Positions 1 through 9,439 of a stretch of 43,351 bases of DNA are shown here, in pieces. The translations under genes and the position numbers were made by a program. The DNA is from an uncultured Ileibacterium sp. (GTDB taxonomy: Bacteria > Bacillota > Clostridia > Peptostreptococcales > Anaerovoracaceae): positions 1-43,351 of the forward strand of contig CABTXQ010000007.1 of assembly GCA_902488835.1 (NCBI GenBank). Direction: 5' to 3'. The notes under the pieces are model-generated. The model was not told the origin of the DNA and did no database searches. It was given only the letters and a program-made list of their open reading frames with translations. How positions within the stretch are numbered: position 1 is the first letter of the stretch; every line of letters begins with the position of its first letter.

Positions 1-819
1 ACTACTATACAGATGGATATGGGTAAAAAGGTTAGCATAGAAGAAGTTAAAGATACAATTAAGGATTATGATCTTAACCCTACAATAGTTTATGCAGGGG
101 AAGGCAATAGGGAAATAGTTATTAGGACCATTAAGGCACTTGATGCAAATAAGAGAAATGAAATAGTAAAGACAATTGATAAAAAATACAATGTAGGTGG
201 AATGGATGCAGTATTATCATCAGAAGAATTTGGACCTACTGTAGGAAAAACATTGAGAAAAAATGCTGTAAAGTCAATTACTATTGCGGTATTCTTTATG
301 CTAATCTACATAAGATTTAGATTCAAAAACTGGAAATATGGTATTTCTGCAATTTCAGGACTTGGGCATGACGTACTTGTTACTCTTTCATTATATGCAA
401 TATTCGGATTTACAATTAACAATCCGTTTATTGCGGGAATACTGACGGTTGTTGGTTATTCCATCAATGATACAATAGTTGTATTTGACAGAATAAGAGA
501 AAATACCAGATTTTTCAAGCGTAAGGAGCTTGAAAATTTAATCGATTCATCTATTAATGAGACACTTTCAAGATCTCTAATAACATCAATTACGACTCTT
601 GCTGTCATGATTCCACTTTATTTCATGGCAACTACCGAGATGAGACAATTTTTAATTCCTCTAATGATTGGAGTAATCTGTGGAACATATTCATCGATCT
701 TCCTATGTAGCCCTCTTTATTATGAGTTTAACAAGAAGGAAACAATTTCAAGATATGATGAAAAAAGAAATAAGACAAATAAGAAAAAGAGAAAGATGAC
801 AGAAGGAATAGTTAAATAA
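1..819 (+). CDS. secF: Protein translocase subunit SecF (5' end missing)
   Basis: SecF works with SecD in the membrane to pull exported proteins across using the proton gradient. The frame is open from base 1 and the first residues (TTIQMDMGKK) match the stretch just after the first membrane helix, so roughly the first 30-40 residues lie outside the window. The ATG at 13 is therefore an internal Met, not the start. Visible signs are a periplasmic-type domain, then hydrophobic helices (AVFFMLIYIRF, VLVTLSLYAIFGF, FIAGILTVVGYSI), the SecF signature NDTIVVFDRIRE and two C-terminal helices, followed by a Lys/Arg-rich tail. The next gene, rel, starts 12 bases on. SecD probably lies just upstream. 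Very sure of the family. Confidence 0.96.
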   Translation, partial: TTIQMDMGKKVSIEEVKDTIKDYDLNPTIVYAGEGNREIVIRTIKALDANKRNEIVKTIDKKYNVGGMDAVLSSEEFGPTVGKTLRKNAVKSITIAVFFMLIYIRFRFKNWKYGISAISGLGHDVLVTLSLYAIFGFTINNPFIAGILTVVGYSINDTIVVFDRIRENTRFFKRKELENLIDSSINETLSRSLITSITTLAVMIPLYFMATTEMRQFLIPLMIGVICGTYSSIFLCSPLYYEFNKKETISRYDEKRNKTNKKKRKMTEGIVK

Positions 820-831
820 AAGTATCGGAGA

Positions 832-3048
832 ATGAGTTTGAACAACAAGAACCAAGTTCCCACATCAGATGAATATATTAAAGAAATGAAGGCAATCAAT
901 AACAAATATGATGATCCTTCTGTTGTTAGTGCGTTTAATCTTGCTGTTAATCTACATAATGGACAGTTTAGGAAGAGCGGTGAACCATATATAATTCATC
1001 CTATTGCAGTTTCTAAGATTTTAGCAGAATTTGGTATGGATAAGGAGACGATAATAGCAGGTCTTCTTCATGATGCCGTAGAAGATACAGAATATACTGA
1101 AGAAGAATTGGAAAATGAGTTTGGCAAGGATGTTGCTCTTCTTGTAGACGGTGTTACTAAACTGGGAAATATCAAATACGACTCAAAAGAGAAGATGCAA
1201 GCAGAAAATTTTAGGAAAATGTTTCTTGCTATGTCCAAAGATATTAGAGTTCTTATTATTAAGCTTGCGGACAGACTCCATAATATGAGAACAATTGAGT
1301 TCATGCCTGCTAACAAAATAGAAGAGAAGGCAATGGAGACGCTCGAAATATACGCACCTCTTGCGGGAAGGCTCGGAATGTTTAATGTAAAATTTGAGCT
1401 TGAAGACTTGGGGTTAAAGTACTTGCATCCAAGAGAATATGATAAACTTCTTAAGCAAGTTAACAAAAAGAAGGAAATGAGGGGGAAGATAGTTGTAAAA
1501 CTTATAAACGAGCTTAAGGAGTCATTAGAAAAGCAAGAAATTGAATGCGAGATAAATGGAAGGTCAAAACATTTGTATAGCATTTATCGAAAGATGGTTA
1601 TGCAAAAGAAAGAACTTGATGAAATCTTCGATTTGATTGCTATACGTGTTATCGTTGATACAGTTAAGGACTGTTATGCTGTTCTTGGACTGGTTCACAC
1701 CATGTGGACACCGATACCTGGAAGATTTAAAGATTATATAGCCATGCCTAAACCAAATATGTATCAGAGCCTTCACACGACCGTTCTTGATGATAAGGGC
1801 GAACCCTTCGAGATTCAAATAAGAACAAAAGAAATGCACCGTGTTGCTGAATATGGTATAGCAGCACATTGGAAATATAAAGAAGGGAGTTCAGATGATA
1901 AGTCGGATGAAAATGATCAGAAACTTTCGTGGCTTAGACAGGCTCTTGTATGGCAGCAGGAGTCAGATGATTCCCTTGAATTCCTCGAGACATTAAAGGT
2001 TGATCTTTTTGAAAATCAAGTTTTTGTATTTACGCCACAGGGAGATATAAAGGAACTTCCTTATGGCTCATCTCCACTTGATTTTGCATTCAAAATACAT
2101 ACAGATGTAGGTCTTAGGTGTGTAGGGGCAAAGGTAAACGGTAAAATGGTTCCGCTTGGAACAAAATTAAAAAATGGAGACATTGTTGAAATTATAACGT
2201 CTGCAAATTCTTCAGGGCCGAGCATGGATTGGCTCAATATGATAAAAAGCTCCCATGCAAGGAATAAGATAAAGAATTATTTAAACAGAGTTGATAAAAA
2301 TGAAGTAAGTCTTAAGGGTAAGCAGAGAATTTTAGACTATATAAAAAGCAAGGGATATGATCCTGATCTTGTATGTAAAAATGCTTATATCCTAAGAGCT
2401 GTAAAAGAAGGCGGTTTACTCAATGTCAATGAATTATATAATCAAATTCAACATGGAGGTCAAGCTCTTAATAGATTAGCTACAAAATTAATAAGTTATT
2501 TTGAATATGATAATTTAATACAGGAAAAGAACAGTAATAAAAGCGAGGAACTTCTTAATAAAAAGAAAAATACAAAGATTGAAAACACTCCTTCTGATTC
2601 AGGGATAATAGTAAAGGGTGCAGATAATTTGATGATAAAGGTCTCACACTGTTGTAGCCCTGTACCAGGTGATAATATTATAGGCTATATAACGAAAGGA
2701 AACGGTATTGCTGTACACAGAGCTGACTGTCCTAATATAATTCATTTAACTGATGAAGAAAAAGAAAGACTTATTGAGGTTGAGTGGGATAAACCAAAAC
2801 CGGGTCAGGAATTTTTTGCTGATATCATCATTGAGGGACATGACAGAAAGGGACTATTCAGTGATATTTCAAAAACATGCGAAGACAAAGATATTCGTCT
2901 TGCAGGCGTAATTATGAGACCTGTTGACGGAGGATCAGTCTCTATGGAAATTACAATTGGAATTACAGAGACACATCAGATTGACAGATTGCTTATTGCT
3001 TTAAGAAATATTGATGGAATTGATCAGGCATATAGAGCTAGGAGGTAG
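832..3048 (+). CDS. rel: Bifunctional (p)ppGpp synthetase/hydrolase Rel
   Basis: Makes and degrades (p)ppGpp, the stringent-response alarmone. Order of domains: HD hydrolase (about 30-180; H56, HD at 80-81, ED at 84-85), synthetase (about 230-350), TGS (about 393-453), helical and zinc-finger region (HCCSPVPGD) and a C-terminal ACT/RRM domain (about 660-738). The hydrolase HD motif is intact and the synthetase carries RFKD (298-301), the RxKD form typical of bifunctional Rel rather than the acidic form of monofunctional RelA. At 738 aa it is full length. The start is uncertain: the GGAG at 827-830 leaves one base before the ATG at 832 but seven before an in-frame TTG at 838. The MBL gene follows after three bases, so the two are co-transcribed. 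Confidence 0.96.
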   Translation: MSLNNKNQVPTSDEYIKEMKAINNKYDDPSVVSAFNLAVNLHNGQFRKSGEPYIIHPIAVSKILAEFGMDKETIIAGLLHDAVEDTEYTEEELENEFGKDVALLVDGVTKLGNIKYDSKEKMQAENFRKMFLAMSKDIRVLIIKLADRLHNMRTIEFMPANKIEEKAMETLEIYAPLAGRLGMFNVKFELEDLGLKYLHPREYDKLLKQVNKKKEMRGKIVVKLINELKESLEKQEIECEINGRSKHLYSIYRKMVMQKKELDEIFDLIAIRVIVDTVKDCYAVLGLVHTMWTPIPGRFKDYIAMPKPNMYQSLHTTVLDDKGEPFEIQIRTKEMHRVAEYGIAAHWKYKEGSSDDKSDENDQKLSWLRQALVWQQESDDSLEFLETLKVDLFENQVFVFTPQGDIKELPYGSSPLDFAFKIHTDVGLRCVGAKVNGKMVPLGTKLKNGDIVEIITSANSSGPSMDWLNMIKSSHARNKIKNYLNRVDKNEVSLKGKQRILDYIKSKGYDPDLVCKNAYILRAVKEGGLLNVNELYNQIQHGGQALNRLATKLISYFEYDNLIQEKNSNKSEELLNKKKNTKIENTPSDSGIIVKGADNLMIKVSHCCSPVPGDNIIGYITKGNGIAVHRADCPNIIHLTDEEKERLIEVEWDKPKPGQEFFADIIIEGHDRKGLFSDISKTCEDKDIRLAGVIMRPVDGGSVSMEITIGITETHQIDRLLIALRNIDGIDQAYRARR

Positions 3049-3051
3049 AAA

Positions 3052-3684
3052 ATGGGATTAGATGTACAGGGATTCGATCAAAATATGTATATGCAGATGA
3101 CATATGTTGCAATTGAGAAAAAAACAGGAGAAAGCATAGTTGTAGACCCGGGCTGTTTTAATTCTCAGATTGAAAGCAGAATAAACAATTCAAATGGACT
3201 TAAATATATTTTTATTACGCATGGGCATGCAGATCATATAGCATCATTAGATGAATATAGGAGAAGATATCCGAAGGCTTCTATTGTTGGACCCCTAAAG
3301 GAAAAGGAGATGTTCAATAATAGCAATTTAAACATGGTATATCAACTAACAGGTAAAAAGCTTGAATTTGATCCTGATATTTATGTCACAGAAGATAGCG
3401 TTGTCGAGCTCGGAGATATTAAGTTTAAATTTATTGAAACACCTGGACATACACCTGGCGGTATATGTATTCTCGCAGACGATGTCCTTTTTACAGGAGA
3501 TACTCTTTTTAGAGGTGACATTGGAAGATATGATCTTTGGGGTGGAGACTTCCTGAAACTAAAGGACTCTATAATTAATAAACTATTTAAGTTACCAGAA
3601 AATATTATCGTCTATCCGGGACATGGCGCATCATCTACGATAGGAAGAGAAAAAAGATACAATATCATGTCCGCCATCATATAA
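3052..3684 (+). CDS. Metallo-beta-lactamase-fold hydrolase, glyoxalase II-like
   Basis: Small (210 aa) stand-alone MBL-fold hydrolase. The metal site is complete: THGHADH (first three histidines and aspartate), HTPGG, the bridging aspartate in FTGDTLF, and a final PGHG. This resembles the YcbL/GloB-like subfamily, whose members hydrolyse thioesters such as S-lactoylglutathione, though the substrate in an organism without glutathione is unknown. The ATG at 3052 has a strong GGAGG site overlapping the end of rel. In many Firmicutes a gene of this type lies between rel/dtd and hemZ; here no dtd intervenes. Family call is firm, substrate is not. Confidence 0.9.
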   Translation: MGLDVQGFDQNMYMQMTYVAIEKKTGESIVVDPGCFNSQIESRINNSNGLKYIFITHGHADHIASLDEYRRRYPKASIVGPLKEKEMFNNSNLNMVYQLTGKKLEFDPDIYVTEDSVVELGDIKFKFIETPGHTPGGICILADDVLFTGDTLFRGDIGRYDLWGGDFLKLKDSIINKLFKLPENIIVYPGHGASSTIGREKRYNIMSAII

Positions 3685-3698
3685 TTAATTATTAATTT

Positions 3699-5123
3699 AT
3701 GTATAGATTTTATATTAATGATATTGATAATGAATACCATTACTCAGAATTGATTAGGACGTTTATTGATAATGATGAGTTTGAAGTTATCCCAGTTAAT
3801 TTATCAGAAGATTATTTTAATGGAATCGTTCTAAAAGAAGGAAGTTTTTTTATAAACTCTTCTGAGAAAAATATTTCGTATAGAAGAGATGATTTAAAAA
3901 AAGAGCTATATTTACTTTTGACCAAATTAACGGGTTATATTAAACCATGGGGTACTGTCACAGGGGTTCATCCATTAAAACTAGCATATAAGGCAAAAAA
4001 AGAACATGATAGTTATAAAGATATTGAATCATATTTAAATAATAGATACTTCATAAGTGATAAAAAGCTTAGACTTTTATCAGACATAATGAGATATCAG
4101 GATAATCATGTAAAATATGCAAACTCAGCTCTGCCATATAATGATATCAAGACAATTAGTCTTTATATTGGGATTCCATTTTGTCCGACTGTGTGTAATT
4201 ACTGCTCATTTGTTTCAAGTACATCTGATACAAAAACCATTCACGCCTATCTTGATTATCTTATTAAAGAGATTGAATATACAGGAAATTTAGCACTCAA
4301 TTTAGGTTACAGGGTTGAATCTGTGTACATTGGGGGTGGTACGCCTACTATACTTGATATTTTTGATTTAAGATCCTTATTGAACACAATAATTAAATCT
4401 TTTAATATCGATACGAGAAATACTGAGATTACCCTTGAGGCGGGAAGACCTGACACTATTACAAAAGAAAAACTTTCTCTTATAAAAGAATTTGATATTG
4501 AAAGAATAAGTATCAATCCTCAGTCATTAAATCAACAAACATTAAAAAATATAGGAAGGTATCATACAGTAGAAGATTTCTATGAGGTGGTGAATGATGC
4601 TAACTCAAAGGATATAGATATTATAAATTCTGATATCATAGCAGGCCTTCGGGGAGAAACACTTGAAGACTTCAAACACACATTAGACAAGCTTATTGAA
4701 TTAAACATTGATAATATAACTGTACATACGCTTTCTGTTAAGAAAGGATCAATACTTAAAGATGAGTCACCAAATATATATAAATACGGGGAAAAAACAG
4801 TAGAGTCAATGCTGAATTATTCGTATGAAAAGTTAAAAGATTCAGGATATTTTCCTTACTATATTTATAAACAAAAGAATCAAATAGGTGGGATGGAAAA
4901 TACAGGTTGGTGTAAACTAAATAGACACTCAATATACAATATTAGAATAATTGAAGAAAATCAAAGTATAATTGCCCTTGGAGCAGGCGGTGTCGGTAAG
5001 AGATATTATCCATATGGAAATAATAAAGGCCTTAAGATCAAAAGAATTGCAAATCCAAAGAATTTTCAAATATACATAAATAATTTTGATGAAATTCTCG
5101 AGAGAAAAAGAATGTATTTTTAA
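3699..5123 (+). CDS. hemZ: HemZ-type coproporphyrinogen III dehydrogenase, radical SAM
   Basis: Oxygen-independent coproporphyrinogen oxidase-like enzyme of the heme pathway, cytosolic. The radical SAM cluster motif CX3CX2C is at C162, C166 and C169 (FCPTVCNYC), followed by the GGGTP SAM-binding segment. An N-terminal domain of about 150 residues with PWGTVTGVHP is typical of HemZ and absent from HemN/HemW. At 474 aa it is near the family length. No Shine-Dalgarno is visible before the ATG at 3699 (the upstream bases are nearly all A/T), so translation may depend on coupling to the preceding gene or be weak. Placement between the MBL gene and hisS is the usual Clostridia order. Whether it truly acts on coproporphyrinogen here is not shown. 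Confidence 0.88.
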   Translation: MYRFYINDIDNEYHYSELIRTFIDNDEFEVIPVNLSEDYFNGIVLKEGSFFINSSEKNISYRRDDLKKELYLLLTKLTGYIKPWGTVTGVHPLKLAYKAKKEHDSYKDIESYLNNRYFISDKKLRLLSDIMRYQDNHVKYANSALPYNDIKTISLYIGIPFCPTVCNYCSFVSSTSDTKTIHAYLDYLIKEIEYTGNLALNLGYRVESVYIGGGTPTILDIFDLRSLLNTIIKSFNIDTRNTEITLEAGRPDTITKEKLSLIKEFDIERISINPQSLNQQTLKNIGRYHTVEDFYEVVNDANSKDIDIINSDIIAGLRGETLEDFKHTLDKLIELNIDNITVHTLSVKKGSILKDESPNIYKYGEKTVESMLNYSYEKLKDSGYFPYYIYKQKNQIGGMENTGWCKLNRHSIYNIRIIEENQSIIALGAGGVGKRYYPYGNNKGLKIKRIANPKNFQIYINNFDEILERKRMYF

Positions 5124-5154
5124 GAATTAAATAAGTTTTATCAGGAGAAAAATT

Positions 5155-6399
5155 ATGAATATCAAGGCACCTAAAGGAACAAGAGATGTTTTGCCAAGGG
5201 AATCATACAAATGGCAATATATAGAAAGAAAATTTACTGAACTTGCAATCCAATATGGATATGGCGAGATTAGAACACCTACATTCGAGAGCACTTCTCT
5301 TTTCAAAAGAAGTGTAGGAGAGACATCTGATATTGTCCAAAAAGAAATGTACACATTTGATGATTTAGGGGGAAGAAGCATAACATTAAAGCCTGAAGGG
5401 ACTTCTCCTGCAGTGAGAGCCTTTGTCTGTAGTACAGATGTAAGATCGGTAAATCCGATTAAGTATTATTATGACACATCATGCTTTAGATATGAAAACA
5501 CTCAGGATGGAAGATTTAGAGAATTTCATCAGTTCGGAGTGGAAGTTTTTGGATCATCATCAATGCTTTCAGATGCAGAAGTTATAGAATTTGCCGATAG
5601 ATTTCTTAAATTGATGGGGATTGATGATCTTGTATTAAGGATAAATAGTGTTGGTTGTAACGAGTGTAGACCAATTTATAGAAAAGCGCTTAGAGAATAT
5701 TTGATGCCGAATTTTTATAAACTAAGTGATGACAGCAAAAAAAGGTTTGAAACTAATCCTATGAGAATACTGGATAGCAAGGATGCGAACGATCAGGATA
5801 TTGTTAAAAATGCTCCATCAATTATCGATTACTTGTGTGACGACTGCAAGAAGGCATTCGATGAAATCAAAATGTTACTCGATGATATGAATATCGAATA
5901 CGTTATTGATACCGGCATTGTTCGTGGCCTTGACTATTATACAAAGACTGCATTTGAATTTACCTCAAATAAGATGGGATCTCAGGGTACTGTTTGTGGT
6001 GGTGGAAGATACGATCATCTGATAAAGGAAATTGGCGGTCCTGAAATGCCTGGAGTTGGATTCGGTATGGGGAAGGAAAGACTGCTTAAATTAATGACTG
6101 AAAATGGACATGATTTTGGCGGTGAAATTAAACCTGATTACTTTGTCGCATATGTTTCAGAAGAAGCAAAAAAATATGCTCTAAAGCTTGCAAGAGATTT
6201 GAGAGAGATTGGAAAATCGGTTACCGTTGACATATGTGATAGAAAACTTAAAGGTCAGTTAAAATTAGCAAACAGTATACATGCGAATTATTCGATTATT
6301 ATTGGGGAAGATGAAATAAATAGCGATGAACTCACCCTTAAAGATATGCAGACAGGCGAGCAGGTAAAAACAACGAGAGATACTCTGCTTTCAAAATGA
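5155..6399 (+). CDS. hisS: Histidyl-tRNA synthetase
   Basis: Class II synthetase charging tRNA-His. The sequence shows KGTRDVLP near the N-terminus, TLKPEGTSPAVRAF, the motif 2 loop (RYENTQDGRFREFHQFG), the histidine-binding loop GIVRGLDYYTKTAFEF and motif 3 (GVGFGMGKERLL). A C-terminal anticodon-binding domain covers about residues 320-414. Length (414 aa) is normal for bacterial HisS. The start has a good AGGAG site eight to ten bases upstream. It is followed by aspS after 30 bases, the standard hisS-aspS pair of Firmicutes. Confidence 0.97.
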   Translation: MNIKAPKGTRDVLPRESYKWQYIERKFTELAIQYGYGEIRTPTFESTSLFKRSVGETSDIVQKEMYTFDDLGGRSITLKPEGTSPAVRAFVCSTDVRSVNPIKYYYDTSCFRYENTQDGRFREFHQFGVEVFGSSSMLSDAEVIEFADRFLKLMGIDDLVLRINSVGCNECRPIYRKALREYLMPNFYKLSDDSKKRFETNPMRILDSKDANDQDIVKNAPSIIDYLCDDCKKAFDEIKMLLDDMNIEYVIDTGIVRGLDYYTKTAFEFTSNKMGSQGTVCGGGRYDHLIKEIGGPEMPGVGFGMGKERLLKLMTENGHDFGGEIKPDYFVAYVSEEAKKYALKLARDLREIGKSVTVDICDRKLKGQLKLANSIHANYSIIIGEDEINSDELTLKDMQTGEQVKTTRDTLLSK

Positions 6400-6429
6400 T
6401 TTGATCCATGGAAAGAAAGGTTATTTATA

Positions 6430-8262
6430 ATGTCTAAAATTTTTAAAAGAACACATATGTGTGGTGAACTTTGCAGTTCAAATATTGGTGATAAGGTTGT
6501 TTTAAATGGATGGGTTTCAAAGGAGAGAAGCCTTGGTGGAGTAGTATTTGTAGATATCAGGGATAAAACAGGAATTACACAGATACTATTTAACGATAAT
6601 ACACCTAAGGATATTATGGATGAGGCAAAAAGTCTTAGATCTGAATATGTGATTGGCATTAAGGGAATAGTAAGAGAGAGAGACTCAAAAAACCCATCTA
6701 TGGATACTGGCGAAATTGAAGTACTAGCTGAAGAACTTGTAGTATATTCAAAGGCAAAGACACCTCCGATATACATTAAAGATGATGATAATGCATCGGA
6801 TAATATAAGACTTAAATACAGATATCTTGATCTTAGAAAGATCAAAATGCAAAAAAATTTAATGATAAGGCATAAGGTCTGTAAAATAGCTAGGGAATAT
6901 TTTGATTTAAATGGATTTACAGAGATCGAGACACCTTTTCTTATAAAACCGACTCCTGAAGGGGCAAGAGACTACCTTGTACCGAGCAGGATAAAAAAGG
7001 GTTCATTCTATGCCCTGCCTCAAAGTCCACAGATGTATAAGCAACTTCTTATGATAGGCGGTACAGATAGATACTTCCAAATAGTTAAATGCTTTAGAGA
7101 TGAGGACTTAAGGGCTGATAGACAACCTGAATTTACTCAAATAGACCTTGAGATGAGCTTTGTTACACAAGACGATGTAATCGAGATACAAGAAGGTTTC
7201 CTCAAAAAATTGATGAAAGAAGTAAAGGGAATAGATGTTACAATTCCATTCCCAAGACTTACCTGGGATGAAGCTATGGCAAGATTTGGTTCAGATAAAC
7301 CAGACACTAGGTTCGGATGTGAACTTGTTGATTTATCTAAAAATTTGAAAAACACTAACTTTAAGGTTTTTTCTGAAAATTTGTCAAAAGGGGGAGACAT
7401 TAGAGGAATATGTGTGAGAGGAGGAGCGTCAGTATTCTCCAGGAAAAAAATTGATAAGCTAATAGAGGAAACTAAGCAGTATGGAGCTAAGGGCCTTGTT
7501 TGGATTAAAAAGGAGAACGGTAAGTTCAACTCATCGGTTAATAAGTTTTTTACGGAAGATGAGCTTGAAAAGATTATGGATGAGTGTTCGAAAGGCGCAG
7601 GTCTTAATCCTTTACCTTCTGGAAGCGAAGTAATAAGCGAAGGTAAAGCATTAGATAATGATATTGTATTCATATGTAGTGATAAACCTAATATTGTATA
7701 TGATTCACTCGGATTTTTAAGACGCAGGGTGGCAGAAATACTTGGCATAATAGATAAAAATAAGTTTAATTTCTTATGGGTAACTGATTTTCCTATGTTT
7801 GAACTTAATGATGAAGGAAAATTAAGTGCAATGCACCATCCTTTCACAAAGCCAAAAATTGATGATTCTTCAGATATTGATTATTATAATGATATACTCT
7901 CATTAAAGGCTGATGCTTATGATATCGTGTTGAATGGAGTAGAGCTTGGTGGAGGATCTATAAGAATTCATGATAGTTCAATGCAGAAAAAGATGTTTGA
8001 AATATTAGGAATTTCAGATGAAGAATGTAATGAAAAGTTTGGATTCTTGGTTGATGCACTTCAATATGGAACTCCGCCTCATGCCGGACTTGCTTATGGA
8101 CTTGACAGAATGGTAATGCTCTTACTTGGGGAATCGAGTATTCGAGAGGTTATAGCTTTTCCTAAGAATCAAAATGCTGAAGATCCTGTAAGTAGTGCAC
8201 CTGGAATCGCAACAGTAAGTCAGCTTGATGAACTTGGACTTGAGCTTAAAGAATATGATTAG
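6430..8262 (+). CDS. aspS: Aspartyl-tRNA synthetase
   Basis: Class IIb synthetase charging tRNA-Asp. It has an N-terminal OB-fold anticodon-binding domain (about 1-110), catalytic motifs including FTEIETPFL, the motif 2 region FRDEDLRADRQPEFTQID, the bacterial GAD insertion domain (about 290-430) and motif 3 (GLAYGLDRMVMLL). 610 aa is slightly longer than the usual 590. Whether it also mis-charges tRNA-Asn for the transamidation route cannot be decided here. Its last codons overlap the start of the NadD-YqeK gene by eight bases. Confidence 0.97.
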   Translation: MSKIFKRTHMCGELCSSNIGDKVVLNGWVSKERSLGGVVFVDIRDKTGITQILFNDNTPKDIMDEAKSLRSEYVIGIKGIVRERDSKNPSMDTGEIEVLAEELVVYSKAKTPPIYIKDDDNASDNIRLKYRYLDLRKIKMQKNLMIRHKVCKIAREYFDLNGFTEIETPFLIKPTPEGARDYLVPSRIKKGSFYALPQSPQMYKQLLMIGGTDRYFQIVKCFRDEDLRADRQPEFTQIDLEMSFVTQDDVIEIQEGFLKKLMKEVKGIDVTIPFPRLTWDEAMARFGSDKPDTRFGCELVDLSKNLKNTNFKVFSENLSKGGDIRGICVRGGASVFSRKKIDKLIEETKQYGAKGLVWIKKENGKFNSSVNKFFTEDELEKIMDECSKGAGLNPLPSGSEVISEGKALDNDIVFICSDKPNIVYDSLGFLRRRVAEILGIIDKNKFNFLWVTDFPMFELNDEGKLSAMHHPFTKPKIDDSSDIDYYNDILSLKADAYDIVLNGVELGGGSIRIHDSSMQKKMFEILGISDEECNEKFGFLVDALQYGTPPHAGLAYGLDRMVMLLLGESSIREVIAFPKNQNAEDPVSSAPGIATVSQLDELGLELKEYD

Positions 8263-9439
8263 AACAGCTATTTATGGAGGAACATTCGATCCGATTCATA
8301 TAGGGCATATAGATGTAGCAAAGGCGGTGCTTGATGAAAAAGTTGCCGACGAAATTATATTCATGCCTAATTACATAAGCCCTTTTAAGCAGAATGAAAT
8401 ACATTCTTCAGGTGATGATAGAAGGAATATGATAAAGGAAGCATTAAAAGGCATTGAACATGCCTACGTGTCTGATTATGAGTTGAGTAGAAAGGGACCT
8501 TCATATACTATAGACACGCTCTTAGCGATAGAAAAAGAACTTGGAGAAAAGGTTTCATTCGTTGCAGGCGCAGATTCGCTACTTACTATGGAAACTTGGC
8601 ATAGGGGGCCTGAAATATTAAAAGGTTTCACTGTAATTGCAGTAAAAAGACCTAATATTTCATTAGAAGATACGAATCTAATCATTAGGAAGTATCAAGA
8701 AAAGTATGATTCTAATATCATATTGCTTAACAAATTACCGCATAACATCTCATCTACAGAAGTCAGAGAAAAAGTTATCAGGGGAGAACCGATAGCTGAT
8801 GATGTAACACCCGGTGTTGAAAAGTATATAATTACTAATGGGCTCTATCTGAATGAGTACAGGATTACTAATGAAATAAAAATAAAGTTAAAATCGCTTT
8901 TATCAAAAAAAAGATATCAGCATAGCATAGGCGTTGCTTCTATGGCAAGAAAGCTAGCAATTATATATGGTGAAGATGCCGATAAGGCATACTTTGCCGG
9001 ATACATCCATGATATTGCCAAATGTATAACTGTAGAAGAGTCGAATCGTCTTGTTAGATACTATGGACTTGACCATAAGTATATAAATAATGTTCAACTT
9101 GCACATTCTAAGGTTGGAGCAATGCTTGCTCATGATGTTTTCGGCATAAGAGATAATGATATCTTAAATGCAATTGCTTATCACACCACAGCAAGAAAGG
9201 ACATGAGCATGCTTGAGGAGATTTTGTATGTTTCTGATGCCATTGAAGTCAACAGACAATATCCTGAGGTGGAAGAACTAAGAAGAAAATCTGAAGTAGA
9301 TATAGACAAGGTTTGTCTATTTATCCTTAACTTCTCAATTGAAGATATTAGAAATAAGGGTAAAGAACTTGATATTGATACCATATATGCAAAAGAATGG
9401 ATTGTTGATAAAATTAAAAGGAGAACAAATGAATATTAA
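8255..9439 (+). CDS. nadD-yqeK: Fused nicotinate-nucleotide adenylyltransferase / YqeK HD phosphohydrolase
   Basis: Two enzymes in one 394-residue chain. Residues 1-205 are NadD, which adenylates nicotinate mononucleotide in NAD synthesis: GGTFDPIHIGH at 8-18 and the late ISSTEVRE motif. Residues about 215-394 form an HD-domain protein of the YqeK type (HSIGVASMA, GYIHDIAK, LAHSKVGAML, IAYHTTA), a family shown elsewhere to cleave Ap4A symmetrically into two ADP. In many Firmicutes these are separate neighbouring genes, nadD-yqeK-rsfS. I chose the ATG at 8255, which puts the nucleotide-binding motif right at the N-terminus and overlaps aspS by eight bases; an in-frame TTG at 8225 would add ten residues. 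No stop or frameshift separates the domains. Confidence 0.93.
   Translation: MIRTAIYGGTFDPIHIGHIDVAKAVLDEKVADEIIFMPNYISPFKQNEIHSSGDDRRNMIKEALKGIEHAYVSDYELSRKGPSYTIDTLLAIEKELGEKVSFVAGADSLLTMETWHRGPEILKGFTVIAVKRPNISLEDTNLIIRKYQEKYDSNIILLNKLPHNISSTEVREKVIRGEPIADDVTPGVEKYIITNGLYLNEYRITNEIKIKLKSLLSKKRYQHSIGVASMARKLAIIYGEDADKAYFAGYIHDIAKCITVEESNRLVRYYGLDHKYINNVQLAHSKVGAMLAHDVFGIRDNDILNAIAYHTTARKDMSMLEEILYVSDAIEVNRQYPEVEELRRKSEVDIDKVCLFILNFSIEDIRNKGKELDIDTIYAKEWIVDKIKRRTNEY

Noticed and set aside
13..15. ATG at 13 as the start of secF
   Set aside because: The frame is open to base 1 and the first membrane helix that SecF needs is missing, so the gene begins before the window.
1068..1583. 171-codon minus-strand open frame opposite rel
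   Set aside because: Rel motifs are intact on the + strand; the antisense product is low-complexity Ser/Leu/Phe without a family match I recognise.
7137..7847. 236-codon open frame on the minus strand opposite aspS
   Set aside because: It mirrors the clearly conserved aspS frame, is rich in Ser/Leu/Ile as expected for an antisense shadow, and has no recognisable domain.
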